Shown: positions 1-8,808 of the stretch, in pieces | Layout: each line of letters opens with the position of its first letter | Numbering within the stretch: position 1 is the first letter of the stretch | DNA from: Bacteroidales bacterium | Lineage (GTDB): Bacteria; Bacteroidota; Bacteroidia; Bacteroidales; UBA932 | Length of the DNA: 64,000 nucleotides | NCBI GenBank assembly: GCA_017535125.1 | Contig: JAFXUS010000018.1 | Coordinates: 1 to 64,000 of the forward strand | Direction of reading: 5' to 3' | The notes under the pieces: generated by a model | What the model saw: only the letters and a program-made list of their open reading frames with translations | Databases searched by the model: none | What the model was told of the DNA's origin: nothing | Translations under genes and position numbers: made by a program

Positions 1-1
1 G

Positions 2-74
2 TGGTGCTGGGAAGAATCGAACTGCCGACACAAGGATTTTCAGTCCTTTGCTCTACCATCTGAGCTACAGCACC
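2..74 (-). tRNA. tRNA-Phe (GAA)
   Basis: The reverse complement folds as a 73-nt cloverleaf. The acceptor arm GGTGCTG pairs with CAGCACC, the discriminator base is A at position 2, the T arm contains GTTCGATTC, and the seven-base anticodon loop is CTGAAAA, giving anticodon GAA. The window starts directly at the 3' end, so I cannot tell whether CCA is encoded. A good promoter lies just upstream. Confidence 0.97.
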
Positions 75-92
75 AGTTGCGTTTAGGGATTG

Positions 93-123
93 CAAAGGTA
101 CATTATTTTTCCGACTTTGCAAA
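93..123 (-). promoter_or_regulatory. Bacteroidetes-type promoter of tRNA-Phe
   Basis: On the minus strand a -33 box TTTG (120-123) is followed after 19 bp by a -7 box TACCTTTG (93-100), a near-perfect match to the Bacteroidetes consensus. The tRNA begins 19 bp downstream of the box, at 74. Confidence 0.85.
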
Positions 124-197
124 TTATTTTTCACCCTTCTGCAATCCCGTCCGGCCGTTATCGTCCGTTGGCCAGAAATGCAGAAACGCCATCACGC

Positions 198-1334
198 TCA
201 TACTTCCAGTTTCCTGATATAGGAACGGCGGCGCTTCCTGTATTCGAGCGGGAACACTTCAAACTGGCTCTTGCAAACATTGTTTGATTCCAGGATGGCG
301 TTGGTCTCCGCCCATTTGATGCCGTTTTTATGGTAATTCTTCAACACATCCAGGACTAACACGGAATTGATGCCGGTCTTCTGGTATTCAGGAATGACGC
401 CCACCAGCAGCAGTTCCGCCCCGCCTTCATTTTTCCACATCAGGGATTTGAGGATATGGAACCATCCGAAGGGGAACAGCTTCCCGCGGGTTTTCTGCAG
501 CGCTTTGCAAATGGATGGCATGGTTATGCCGAACGCGACCAGCTCTCCCTTCTCATTCTCTATCATACACAGATACTGAAGATCAAGAATACTGAGATAG
601 AATCCCAGGTATTTTTCGGCCATGTGCGTCGGCAGCACCGTGAAGTTGTAGAGATCCTTATAGCACTTGTTGATGCATTCGAACACCTTCATGCCATAAT
701 TCTCTTCCCGTATCATCTTGCGGTTTATCTCCCGGACATGGCATCCGGCCCGTTTGAGCACGATATCGTGCAGGCGGTCATACCTTTCCGGCAGCGTGCC
801 GTCGAAGAACATCCGGTATTCCAGCCAGTCCGCATCTTTCTCGAAGCCCATCTCCTCGATGTGGGTGACGTAATACGGATGATTGTAGATCAGGGCCATG
901 GTGCTGATCTGGTCGTATCCGTCCACGAGCATGCCTTCCGGATCGAAATCCGTGAAGCCCAGCGGGCCCACGATGGAATCCATGCCATGCTGCCGGCCGA
1001 ATTCCACCACCTTGTCCATCAAGGCATGGGAGACCTCCCGGTCGTCGATGAAATCGATCCAGCCGAAGCGGACCTGCTTGTGGTTCCACTGCGCATTGGC
1101 CTTGTGGTTGACGATGGCCGCGACGCGGCCGACCAGCTCGCCGTCCTTGTAGGCCAGATAGAGCTTGGAATCGCAGAATTCCTGCGCCGCACCTTTCTTC
1201 TGGTCCAGCGTGTCCATCTGGTCAAAGACGAGCGGCGGGACATAATATGGGTTATCCTTATAGAGCTTCTCCGGGAAATTGACGAAGACTCTCAACTCGC
1301 GACGCGTGGTCACTTCTTTGATCTCAACGGACAT
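198..1334 (-). CDS. GNAT-fold protein, 378 aa (last gene of the arginine cluster)
   Basis: Cytoplasmic protein with no signal peptide or membrane segment. The residue pattern (YLAYKDGELVGRVAAIVN near 60-75, a central GPLGFTDFDPEGML near 125-138, a C-terminal GVIPEYQKTGINS stretch) fits the large Bacteroidetes acetyltransferase-fold proteins loosely related to E. coli YghO; the substrate is unknown. It starts 23 bp after carB stops, with no promoter between, so it probably shares the arginine transcript. A second copy of equal length lies at 46473-47609; by eye about two thirds of residues agree. Whether it acts in arginine metabolism is unclear. The family is moderately certain and the function unknown. 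Confidence 0.7.
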   Translation of the reverse strand: MSVEIKEVTTRRELRVFVNFPEKLYKDNPYYVPPLVFDQMDTLDQKKGAAQEFCDSKLYLAYKDGELVGRVAAIVNHKANAQWNHKQVRFGWIDFIDDREVSHALMDKVVEFGRQHGMDSIVGPLGFTDFDPEGMLVDGYDQISTMALIYNHPYYVTHIEEMGFEKDADWLEYRMFFDGTLPERYDRLHDIVLKRAGCHVREINRKMIREENYGMKVFECINKCYKDLYNFTVLPTHMAEKYLGFYLSILDLQYLCMIENEKGELVAFGITMPSICKALQKTRGKLFPFGWFHILKSLMWKNEGGAELLLVGVIPEYQKTGINSVLVLDVLKNYHKNGIKWAETNAILESNNVCKSQFEVFPLEYRKRRRSYIRKLEV

Positions 1335-1357
1335 AGCGTAAATGGTTTTAGTGCATA

Positions 1358-4300
1358 TTAATATTCATCCCAGCTCTTGATGCTGATGGCATCCTGCGGG
1401 ACGGAGCAGAAGGCGCGGATGTAGGCCGTCGCAAGACGGCTGTTGGTAATCAGCGGCACGTTGAAGTCAATGGCAGCGCGACGCATCTGGTATCCGTTAC
1501 TCAGCTCGCTGTGGGTAAAGTTCTTAGGGATGTTTATCACAAGTTCCACTTCATGCTTCCGGATGAGGTCCAGGGCGGCGGGAGCGCCATCGGCCTGCTC
1601 GTTCGGCCACAGCGCCTGGAGCGCAGGGACGCCGTTTTCATTCAGGTACTTGCAAGTACCGCCCGTGGCGTATATCGTGTAATTCTTTTCCGCCAGCAGT
1701 TGGCAGGCGCCCAGCAGATCTGCCTTCTGGATCGGGTTGCCGGAAGAGATCAGGATGGACTTTTGCGGGATGCGGTGTCCGACGGACAGCATGGACTTGA
1801 GCAGCGCCTCGTTCAGGTTGTCGCCGATGCAGCCCACCTCGCCGGTGGAAGCCATATCGACGCCCAGCACCGGGTCCGCCTTGCCCAGACGGGCGAAGGA
1901 GAACTGCGAGCACTTGATACCGACGTAGTCCAGCTCGAAGGGATCGATGTCGATCTTCTCCGGACGCTGGCCGAGCATACAGCGCGTGGCCAGGTCGATC
2001 AGGTTGACCTTCAGCACCTTGGACACGAAGGGGAAGCTTCGCGAAGCGCGCAGGTTGCACTCGATGACCTTGATGTAGTTGTCGGTCGCAAGGAACTGGA
2101 TGTTGAACGGGCCTGTGATATGCAACTCGGCGGCGATGGCCGCGGCGGTCTTGCGTATCTTGGCGGCCGTGATGCCGTAGATCTTCTGCGGCGGGAACTG
2201 GATGGTGGCGTCGCCGGAGTGCACGCCCGCGAACTCGATGTGCTCGGAAATGGCGTAGGCGAGCACCTTGCCGCCGTCTGCGACGGCGTCGCATTCCAGC
2301 TCCTTGCAGCGCTGCATGAAGGAACTGATGACCACAGGATGCTCCTCGGAGACCTCGACGGCCATGTCGAGGAAGATGCGCAGGTCCTCCTTGCTGTAGC
2401 AGACGTTCATGGCAGCGCCGGAGAGCACGTAGGACGGGCGAACGAGCACCGGGAAGCCGACTTCGTCGACGAAGCGGTCCACATCCTCCATCGTGGTCAG
2501 CTCGCTCCAGCGCGGCTGGTCGATGCCCAGCTTGTCCACGATCTGGGAGAACTTGTTGCGGTCCTCGGCGCGGTCGATGTCGTGGGCCGTCGTGCCCAGG
2601 ATATGGACGCCGGCGCGCATGAGGGGCACCGCCAGGTTGTTCGGAATCTGGCCGCCCACGCTCACGATCACGCCGTAGGGTTTCTCCATCCCGCAGATTT
2701 CCATCACCGTCTCGAAGCTCAGCTCGTCGAAATAGAGCCGGTCGCAGACGTCGTAGTCGGTGGAGACCGTCTCCGGGTTGTAGTTGATCATGATGGCCTT
2801 GTAGCCGCTGCGGCGCAGGGTGTTCAGGGCGTTGACGCCGCACCAGTCGAACTCCACGCTGGAGCCGATGCGGTAGGCGCCGGAGCCCAGGACGATGACC
2901 GTGTTGGAACCGTCCTCGAAGGCGACGTCGTCCGTCTCGCCGTTATAGGTCAAATACAGGTAGTTGGTCGTGGAAGGAAATTCCGCGGCCAGGGTGTCGA
3001 TCTGCTTGACGTACGGACGCAGGCCCAGGAAGGCGCGCAGTTCGCGAACCTTGAGTTCGGGCGTGCCAAGCACGCGGGCGATCTGGATATCCGAGAAGCC
3101 CTGGCACTTGGCCTTGCGGAGCAGGTCGAAGCTGATGTCCGTCAATTTCTTGCAGGATTCGAGCTCACGGTAGGTCGTCTCGATGTTCTCGAGCTTGTCG
3201 AGGAACCAGCGGTCGATCTTGGTGAGCTCGTGGATGCGTTCGGCGGAGTAACCGGCCTCAAAGGCGGCTGCAATGGCGAAAATGCGCGTGTCCGTCGGGG
3301 TCTTGAGCGCCTCGTCCAGGTCTTCGCGCCTGAAGGGCTTGTTGCAGACGAATCCATTGGCACCCTGGCCGATCATGCGCATGCCTTTCTGGATCGCCTC
3401 CTCGAAGGTACGGCCGATGGCCATCACCTCGCCGACGCTCTTCATGCTGGAGCCGATCTCGCGGGACACGCCCTTGAACTTGGCCAGGTCCCAGCGGGGA
3501 ATCTTGCAGACAACATAGTCCAGGGCCGGCTCGAAGAAGGCCGGCGTCGTCTTGGTCACGGCGTTCTTCAGTTCGAAGAGGCCGTAGCCGAGGCCCAGCT
3601 TGGCGGCGATGAAGGCGAGGGGATAGCCCGTTGCCTTGGAGGCCAGGGCGGAGGAACGGCTCAGGCGCGCGTTCACCTCGATGACGCGGTAGTCCTCGCC
3701 GTCGGGGCTGAAAGCGTACTGCACGTTGCACTCGCCGACGATGCCGACGTGGCGGACGATGTCGATGGCGATCTTGCGCAGGAAATGGTATTCGTCGTTG
3801 GTCAGGGTCTGGGAAGGAGCCACCACGATGCTCTCGCCGGTATGGATGCCGAGCGGGTCGAAGTTCTCCATGTTACAGACCGTGATGCAGTTGTCGTAAC
3901 GGTCGCGGACGACCTCATATTCAATTTCTTTCCAGCCGCGGAGCGATTTCTCGACGAGCACCTGCGGCGAGAAGGAGAAGGCCTTGCGGGCCACGGTCTC
4001 CAGCTCCTCTTCATTCTCGCAGAAGCCGGAACCGAGGCCGCCCAGCGCGTACGCGGCACGCAGGATGACGGGGAAGCCGACCTCACGGGCGGCGGCGCGC
4101 GCCTCTTCCAGGTTGGCGGCGGCGTGCGACTTGATCGTCTTGACGCCGATTTCGTCGAGCCGCTCCACGAAGAGCTCGCGGTCCTCCGTGTCGATGATGG
4201 ACTGCACCGGGGTGCCGAGCACCTTCACGTTGTTCGCCTCGAGGATGCCGCTCTTAAAGAGCTCCACACCGCAGTTGAGCGCGGTCTGGCCGCCGAACGA

Positions 4301-4561
4301 GAGCAGGATGCCCTGCGGTTTCTCCTTCTTGATGACCTTCTCCACGAAGAAGGGGGTAACGGGCAGGAAATACACCTTGTCCGCCACGCCATCGGAGGTC
4401 TGCACCGTGGCGATATTGGGGTTGATCAGCACCGTCTTGATGCCTTCCTCGCGGAGGGCCTTCAGGGCCTGCGAGCCGCTATAGTCGAACTCGCCGGCCT
4501 CGCCGATCTTGAGGGCGCCCGAACCGAGCACCAGAACTTTCTTTATGTTGGGATCGATCAT
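1358..4561 (-). CDS. carB: Carbamoyl-phosphate synthase, large subunit
   Basis: Makes carbamoyl phosphate from bicarbonate, ATP and ammonia delivered by CarA, for arginine and pyrimidines. At 1067 aa it has the full family length, with two homologous ATP-grasp halves: metal/ATP-site signatures EVNARLSRSSALASK in the first and ECNLRASRSFPFVSK in the second. The C-terminal methylglyoxal-synthase-like regulatory domain shows ATGGTCKYL. Start and carA stop overlap as ATGA (4558-4561), indicating translational coupling of the two subunits. Its place inside the arginine gene run suggests that arginine is the main client here. No frameshift or missing domain was seen. Confidence 0.97.
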   Translation of the reverse strand: MIDPNIKKVLVLGSGALKIGEAGEFDYSGSQALKALREEGIKTVLINPNIATVQTSDGVADKVYFLPVTPFFVEKVIKKEKPQGILLSFGGQTALNCGVELFKSGILEANNVKVLGTPVQSIIDTEDRELFVERLDEIGVKTIKSHAAANLEEARAAAREVGFPVILRAAYALGGLGSGFCENEEELETVARKAFSFSPQVLVEKSLRGWKEIEYEVVRDRYDNCITVCNMENFDPLGIHTGESIVVAPSQTLTNDEYHFLRKIAIDIVRHVGIVGECNVQYAFSPDGEDYRVIEVNARLSRSSALASKATGYPLAFIAAKLGLGYGLFELKNAVTKTTPAFFEPALDYVVCKIPRWDLAKFKGVSREIGSSMKSVGEVMAIGRTFEEAIQKGMRMIGQGANGFVCNKPFRREDLDEALKTPTDTRIFAIAAAFEAGYSAERIHELTKIDRWFLDKLENIETTYRELESCKKLTDISFDLLRKAKCQGFSDIQIARVLGTPELKVRELRAFLGLRPYVKQIDTLAAEFPSTTNYLYLTYNGETDDVAFEDGSNTVIVLGSGAYRIGSSVEFDWCGVNALNTLRRSGYKAIMINYNPETVSTDYDVCDRLYFDELSFETVMEICGMEKPYGVIVSVGGQIPNNLAVPLMRAGVHILGTTAHDIDRAEDRNKFSQIVDKLGIDQPRWSELTTMEDVDRFVDEVGFPVLVRPSYVLSGAAMNVCYSKEDLRIFLDMAVEVSEEHPVVISSFMQRCKELECDAVADGGKVLAYAISEHIEFAGVHSGDATIQFPPQKIYGITAAKIRKTAAAIAAELHITGPFNIQFLATDNYIKVIECNLRASRSFPFVSKVLKVNLIDLATRCMLGQRPEKIDIDPFELDYVGIKCSQFSFARLGKADPVLGVDMASTGEVGCIGDNLNEALLKSMLSVGHRIPQKSILISSGNPIQKADLLGACQLLAEKNYTIYATGGTCKYLNENGVPALQALWPNEQADGAPAALDLIRKHEVELVINIPKNFTHSELSNGYQMRRAAIDFNVPLITNSRLATAYIRAFCSVPQDAISIKSWDEY

Positions 4562-5634
4562 AATCTGGAGATAAAGTCGTCAAAGAAGAATTCCGTATCC
4601 ACCGGGCCGCTGGAGGCCTCCGGGTGGAACTGTGCCGAGAAGAAGGGTTTGGACGTGTGGCGGATACCTTCGTTGGTGCCGTCGTTCATGTTGATGAAAT
4701 ACGGCTCCCAGCCTTCCGGAAGGCGGCTGTCGTCCACGGCGAAACCGTGGTTCTGCGAGGTGATGAAGCACTTGTCCGTGCCGGCCTGACGCACCGGCTG
4801 ATTGTGGGAGCGGTGGCCGTATTTCAGTTTATACGTCGAAGCGCCGGCGGCGATGCTCAGCAGCTGGTTGCCCATGCAGATGCCGCAGACGGGCTTATTA
4901 CCCTGCAGGGCCTTGCGGATGTGCTCGACCGTGACGCCGCAGAGCGCCGGGTTGCCGGGGCCGTTCGAGATGAACAGGCCGTCCCAGTCCAATTGGTTGA
5001 AGTCATAGTCCCAGGGCACGCGGATCAGTTCGATTCCGCGGGACACCAGGCAGCGGAGGATCTGGTGCTTGACGCCGCAGTCCACCAGGACAACCTTCTT
5101 GTCGCCCTTTCCGTAGCGGATCACGTCCTTGCAGGACACGATGGCGACCTGGTTCTCCAGGTTCGGATCCGGCACCTCGGTGAGTTTGTCCGCACCTTCC
5201 GGCACGATCTGGCCGAGCATGGCTCCTTCCTCACGGATCATCTGCGTGAGAGCACGGGTGTCGATGCCGCAGATGCCGGGGATCTTCTGCTCCTGCAGCC
5301 ATTCGCCGAGGCTCTTGACCGCGTCCCAGTGGCTGTATTTCTCGCTGTAGTCGGAGATGATCAGGCCGCGGACCCAGATCTTCTCGGATTCGAAAGTCTT
5401 GCAGATGCCGTCGGAGTCCACTTCCATGGGCGGGATGCCGTAGTTGCCGATGAGCGGATAGGTGACGCAGAGAATCTGGCCCGAATAGGAAGGGTCCGTG
5501 AGGCTCTCCGGATAGCCCACCATCGCCGTGGAGAAGACGACTTCTCCGTCACAGGGGCCGTCGTAGCCGAAACTCCAGCCCTCCATGGTGCGTCCGTTCT
5601 GCAGGACGAGTGTCGCTTTTTTGCGTGTTGTCAT
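4558..5634 (-). CDS. carA: Carbamoyl-phosphate synthase, small (glutaminase) subunit
   Basis: Hydrolyses glutamine and channels ammonia to CarB. The 358-aa protein has the CarA N-terminal domain (SGQILCVTYPLIGNYG near 51-66) and a class I glutamine amidotransferase domain. The nucleophile is Cys253 in VCGICMGNQLL and the His337/Glu339 pair lies in FHPEAS. The common GICLGHQ motif reads GICMGNQ here, with Asn in place of His, which is unusual but next to rather than at the catalytic residue. It lies 9 bp after argH and overlaps carB by 4 bp. Confidence 0.96.
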   Translation of the reverse strand: MTTRKKATLVLQNGRTMEGWSFGYDGPCDGEVVFSTAMVGYPESLTDPSYSGQILCVTYPLIGNYGIPPMEVDSDGICKTFESEKIWVRGLIISDYSEKYSHWDAVKSLGEWLQEQKIPGICGIDTRALTQMIREEGAMLGQIVPEGADKLTEVPDPNLENQVAIVSCKDVIRYGKGDKKVVLVDCGVKHQILRCLVSRGIELIRVPWDYDFNQLDWDGLFISNGPGNPALCGVTVEHIRKALQGNKPVCGICMGNQLLSIAAGASTYKLKYGHRSHNQPVRQAGTDKCFITSQNHGFAVDDSRLPEGWEPYFINMNDGTNEGIRHTSKPFFSAQFHPEASSGPVDTEFFFDDFISRL

Positions 5635-5643
5635 AGATATCTG

Positions 5644-6960
5644 TTACCAATTGGACGCCGCATCCATCAGCGCGGCGATCTTGTCGTTGCATAAGTTGCC
5701 CAGGCTCCCGAGGTGCGTGTGGCCGAGGTCAGAGGCCTTCAGCGCGGCCTTGTCGCCGCCGCCGTAGCGGAAGCGGCCTTCGTTGACCTCGATACCCACC
5801 TGCCTGTACGCTTCGCGGAACGGGGTGCCGGTGAGCGTGCGCCGGTTCACCTCCTCGACCGTGAAGAGATAGTCGTAGAGCGGATTGTCGAGGATTTTCG
5901 TGTTCACCTCGATGTGCGCGAGCATGTAGTCCGTCATCTGCAGGCATTCGTGCATCAGCTCCAGGGCGGGGAAGAGGACGTCCTTGAGGAGCTGGTAGTC
6001 GCGGTGGTAGCCGTGCGGCATGTTGCTGCACATCAGCGCGATCTCGTTCTCGCAGGCCATGATCCGGTTGCACTTGCCGCGCAGAATCTCCCACACGTCG
6101 GGATTCTTCTTGTGCGGCATGATGCTGGAGCCCGTGGTCAGTTCGTCCGGGAAGTGGATGAAGCCGAAATTCGGGCACATGTACATGCAGCAGTCCGCCG
6201 CGAACTTGTTGAGCGTCAGTGCGATGCCGCCGATGGCGGAAGCCACGGCACGCTCGGTGCGGCCGCGCTGCATCTGCGCGGCGACGCTGTTATAGACGGG
6301 GGAGTCGAAGCCCAGCAGGTCCGTCGTCAGCTGGCGGTCCAGCGGGAAGGAATTGCCGTAACCCGCGGCGGAGCCGAGCGGATTGCGATTGACGATCTTA
6401 TAAGCGCCGCCCAGGGCGTACATGTCGTCCACGAGGGCCTCGGCGTAGGCGCCGAACCAGAGACCGAAGGACGAGGGCATGGCCACCTGCGCGTGCGTGT
6501 AGCCCGGCAGGAGCACCTCTTTGTGCCGCTCGCTGAGCTCCTGGAGGGTGCGGAACAGCGTCAGGACCTCCTCGCGGACGGTCTTCAGCTCGTCGCGCAG
6601 GAAGAGCTTGAGGTCCACGAGGACCTGGTCGTTGCGGGAGCGACCGGAATGGATCTTCTTGCCCATCTCGCCCAGTTCGCGCGTGAGCAGGAGCTCCACC
6701 TGCGAGTGGATGTCCTCCACGTCCGGCTCCAGCACGAAGTCGCCGGCCTCGATGCGTTCGGCGATGCGCGCCAGCGCGGCGTCCAGCGCCTTCAGCTCGT
6801 CGGCGGAGAGCAGGCCGATCTTTTCCAGCATCTTGATGTGCGCCCGGGAGCCCTGCACGTCGTAGCGCGCGAGCCGCAGGTCCAGCACACGGTCGTTGCC
6901 GACCGTGAAACGATCGACTGCCTCCGTGGCGGAAGTGCCTTTATTCCAGAGTGTTGCCAT
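5644..6960 (-). CDS. argH: Argininosuccinate lyase
   Basis: Last step of arginine synthesis: argininosuccinate to arginine plus fumarate. The 438-aa protein carries the fumarase/aspartase superfamily signature GSSIMPHKKNP at 277-287 (flexible serine loop), SGRSRNDQ at 105-112, and GYTHAQ with His156 as the likely general acid/base partner. Its start lies 20 bp inside the preceding deacylase gene, so the two are translationally close. Length and motifs are complete. Confidence 0.96.
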   Translation of the reverse strand: MATLWNKGTSATEAVDRFTVGNDRVLDLRLARYDVQGSRAHIKMLEKIGLLSADELKALDAALARIAERIEAGDFVLEPDVEDIHSQVELLLTRELGEMGKKIHSGRSRNDQVLVDLKLFLRDELKTVREEVLTLFRTLQELSERHKEVLLPGYTHAQVAMPSSFGLWFGAYAEALVDDMYALGGAYKIVNRNPLGSAAGYGNSFPLDRQLTTDLLGFDSPVYNSVAAQMQRGRTERAVASAIGGIALTLNKFAADCCMYMCPNFGFIHFPDELTTGSSIMPHKKNPDVWEILRGKCNRIMACENEIALMCSNMPHGYHRDYQLLKDVLFPALELMHECLQMTDYMLAHIEVNTKILDNPLYDYLFTVEEVNRRTLTGTPFREAYRQVGIEVNEGRFRYGGGDKAALKASDLGHTHLGSLGNLCNDKIAALMDAASNW

Positions 6961-8032
6961 AAAAGGTCTCTATAAATTCGATATACTTGTCTATGCCTTC
7001 CCGGATCTCCTGCGTGCGGATGTACTCGTCCGCCTTGTGGGAACGGGAGGAGTCCCCGGGCCCCATCTTGACGGCGTCCACGGGGATGCGCATCCAGTCG
7101 GAGGTCGTAGGGGAGGAGAATGTCTCGATGCCGAGGGTCTGCGCCGTGCGGAGCAGCGGGGAACCGTCGCGCGTGGCGGAGGAGCGGTTCCGAAGGTTGC
7201 GCGCCTTGAGCGTGCTCTTGCAGAGGGCCTGCAGTTCGGCGACGATCTCTTCGTTGGTGTATTGCTCCGTGGGGCGGATGTCCACCACGAAGCGGCAGCG
7301 GTCGGGGATGACGTTGTGCGCCTGTCCGGCCTCGATCTGCGTGACGCTGAGGCGGACGTCGCCCATCAGCGGGGAATGCTTGGAGAAGGTATGCGCGCGC
7401 AGCGCGTTGATGTCGTCCAGGGCGATGTAGAGGGCGTTCACACCTTCGCCGCGGGCGGCATGCCCGCTGACGCCCTGCGCCTCGCCGTCCAGCACCAGCA
7501 GGCCGCGTTCGCTGCTCGCCAGCCGCATGCAGGTGGGTTCGCCCACGATGACCCACTGCGGCATCGGCCAGCGGCCGTCCGTCGCGAACAGGCCATCCGG
7601 GGCAAAGAGCCAGCGCGTGCCGTCGGGCCCGCTGACCTCCTCTTCGCGGGAAAGGATCAGCATCAGGTTGACGGGCATCTCCCGGTCATAAAAATGGCGG
7701 AAAGCAGCAATCATCGACACTACACTTCCGCCATCGTCGTTGGAACCAAGTCCATACACGGTATCGGGTTCGTTGCCCGAATCGTACGGGTCGCGCGTGT
7801 AACCATTGTTGACAGGCACCGTGTCGAGATGCGCGTCGAGCGCGAGCGTCGGCTTGGCCGGATCGAATCGTCGGTTCAGGGCCAGTACGTTGCCATTGAT
7901 CTCCTCGCAGGCGATACCCCAGGAAGCGAGCGCCTCCCGGACGCACGCGGCGACCGCCGCCTCCTGTCCGGAGAGGGAAGGGATGCGGACCATCTGCCGC
8001 AGCAGCTGTATGGAATCCTCGTGCAGGCTCAT
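6941..8032 (-). CDS. argE: M20 family deacylase, N-acetyl/N-succinyl-citrulline (ornithine) deacylase
   Basis: A zinc-dependent M20 peptidase-family amidohydrolase of 363 aa. Metal-site motifs are ALDAHLDTVPV (His, Asp), GLGSNDDGGSVVSM (bridging Asp) and the catalytic REEEVSGPDG; a lid-domain GHAARGEG follows. Bacteroidetes ArgE relatives act after the acylated carbamoyltransferase, removing the acyl group from N-acylcitrulline. Because the adjacent ArgF' looks succinyl-specific, N-succinylcitrulline is the more likely substrate (inference). It overlaps argB by 4 bp (8029-8032) and argH by 20 bp. Confidence 0.88.
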   Translation of the reverse strand: MSLHEDSIQLLRQMVRIPSLSGQEAAVAACVREALASWGIACEEINGNVLALNRRFDPAKPTLALDAHLDTVPVNNGYTRDPYDSGNEPDTVYGLGSNDDGGSVVSMIAAFRHFYDREMPVNLMLILSREEEVSGPDGTRWLFAPDGLFATDGRWPMPQWVIVGEPTCMRLASSERGLLVLDGEAQGVSGHAARGEGVNALYIALDDINALRAHTFSKHSPLMGDVRLSVTQIEAGQAHNVIPDRCRFVVDIRPTEQYTNEEIVAELQALCKSTLKARNLRNRSSATRDGSPLLRTAQTLGIETFSSPTTSDWMRIPVDAVKMGPGDSSRSHKADEYIRTQEIREGIDKYIEFIETFYGNTLE

Positions 8033-8808
8033 ATCTTCAGTTCTGTTCCGCCCGGCTCCAGCAGGTGGGCGGCGTTCCGGATGACCACCCCGCAGGCACC
8101 GTCCCGCAGGGCTGCAAAGGAGTTTTCCAGCTTGGGAATCATCCCCTCTGCGACGCGTCCTTCCGCCTTCAGGCGCTCGAATCCGGCCGGATCGAGGGAG
8201 GGGATCACGCTATTGTCGTCATTCCGATCACAAAGTACGCCATTTTTCTCGAAACAATAAAATAATTTTGCACCCAAAGCGGCAGAAATTGCACCCGCCA
8301 TGGTGTCCGCATTCGTATTGAGCAGCTGGCCGGCTCCGTCGTGGTTGATCGCGCAGAAAACGGGCACCAGTCCGGCATCCAGCAGCTTCATAATGAAGGG
8401 CACGTTCACGGAGGCCGGCGTCACGTCGCCGACGAAGCCGAAATCCACCTTTGTGACACCGTCGGAAAGGGTTTTCGGGGGGCGCTTGCGGGCGGTGACC
8501 GCACTGCCGTCGCAGCCGGCCAGGCCGATGGCGTTGCAGTCATGCTTCTGGAGCCGCGCGACGATGTCCTTGTTGCACAAGCCGGCATAGACCATGGTCA
8601 CGACCTCGAGCGTATCCGCGTCCGTGACGCGGCGCCCTTCAATTTTGACGGGCTCCTGCCCCAGGGCCTTCTGCACCTGGCTGGCCTTCACGCCGCCGCC
8701 GTGGACGATAAGCTTCGGGCCCGGCAGGGCAGCGAATTCCTCGCAGAAACGCTCCAGCGCCTGCGGGTCGTCCACCACGTTGCCACCGACTTTGTACAGA
8801 CTGATCAT
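8029..8808 (-). CDS. argB: N-acylglutamate kinase
   Basis: Phosphorylates the gamma-carboxyl of N-acetyl- or N-succinylglutamate. The 259-aa amino-acid-kinase fold shows the N-terminal YKVGGNVVDD, the glycine loop LIVHGGGVKASQ, and AINHDGAGQLLNTNADTMAG for substrate and nucleotide binding. It lacks the N-terminal helix of arginine-feedback-sensitive hexameric kinases, so direct arginine inhibition is doubtful (inference). Four-base overlaps join it to argF' upstream and argE downstream. Confidence 0.93.
   Translation of the reverse strand: MISLYKVGGNVVDDPQALERFCEEFAALPGPKLIVHGGGVKASQVQKALGQEPVKIEGRRVTDADTLEVVTMVYAGLCNKDIVARLQKHDCNAIGLAGCDGSAVTARKRPPKTLSDGVTKVDFGFVGDVTPASVNVPFIMKLLDAGLVPVFCAINHDGAGQLLNTNADTMAGAISAALGAKLFYCFEKNGVLCDRNDDNSVIPSLDPAGFERLKAEGRVAEGMIPKLENSFAALRDGACGVVIRNAAHLLEPGGTELKI

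Noticed and set aside
1511..4789. A 1092-codon open frame on the plus strand opposite carB
   Set aside because: It mirrors carB codon by codon and its protein is low-complexity (rich in H, R, A, D, V). It is a by-product of GC-rich codon use; similar antisense frames lie opposite most large genes here.
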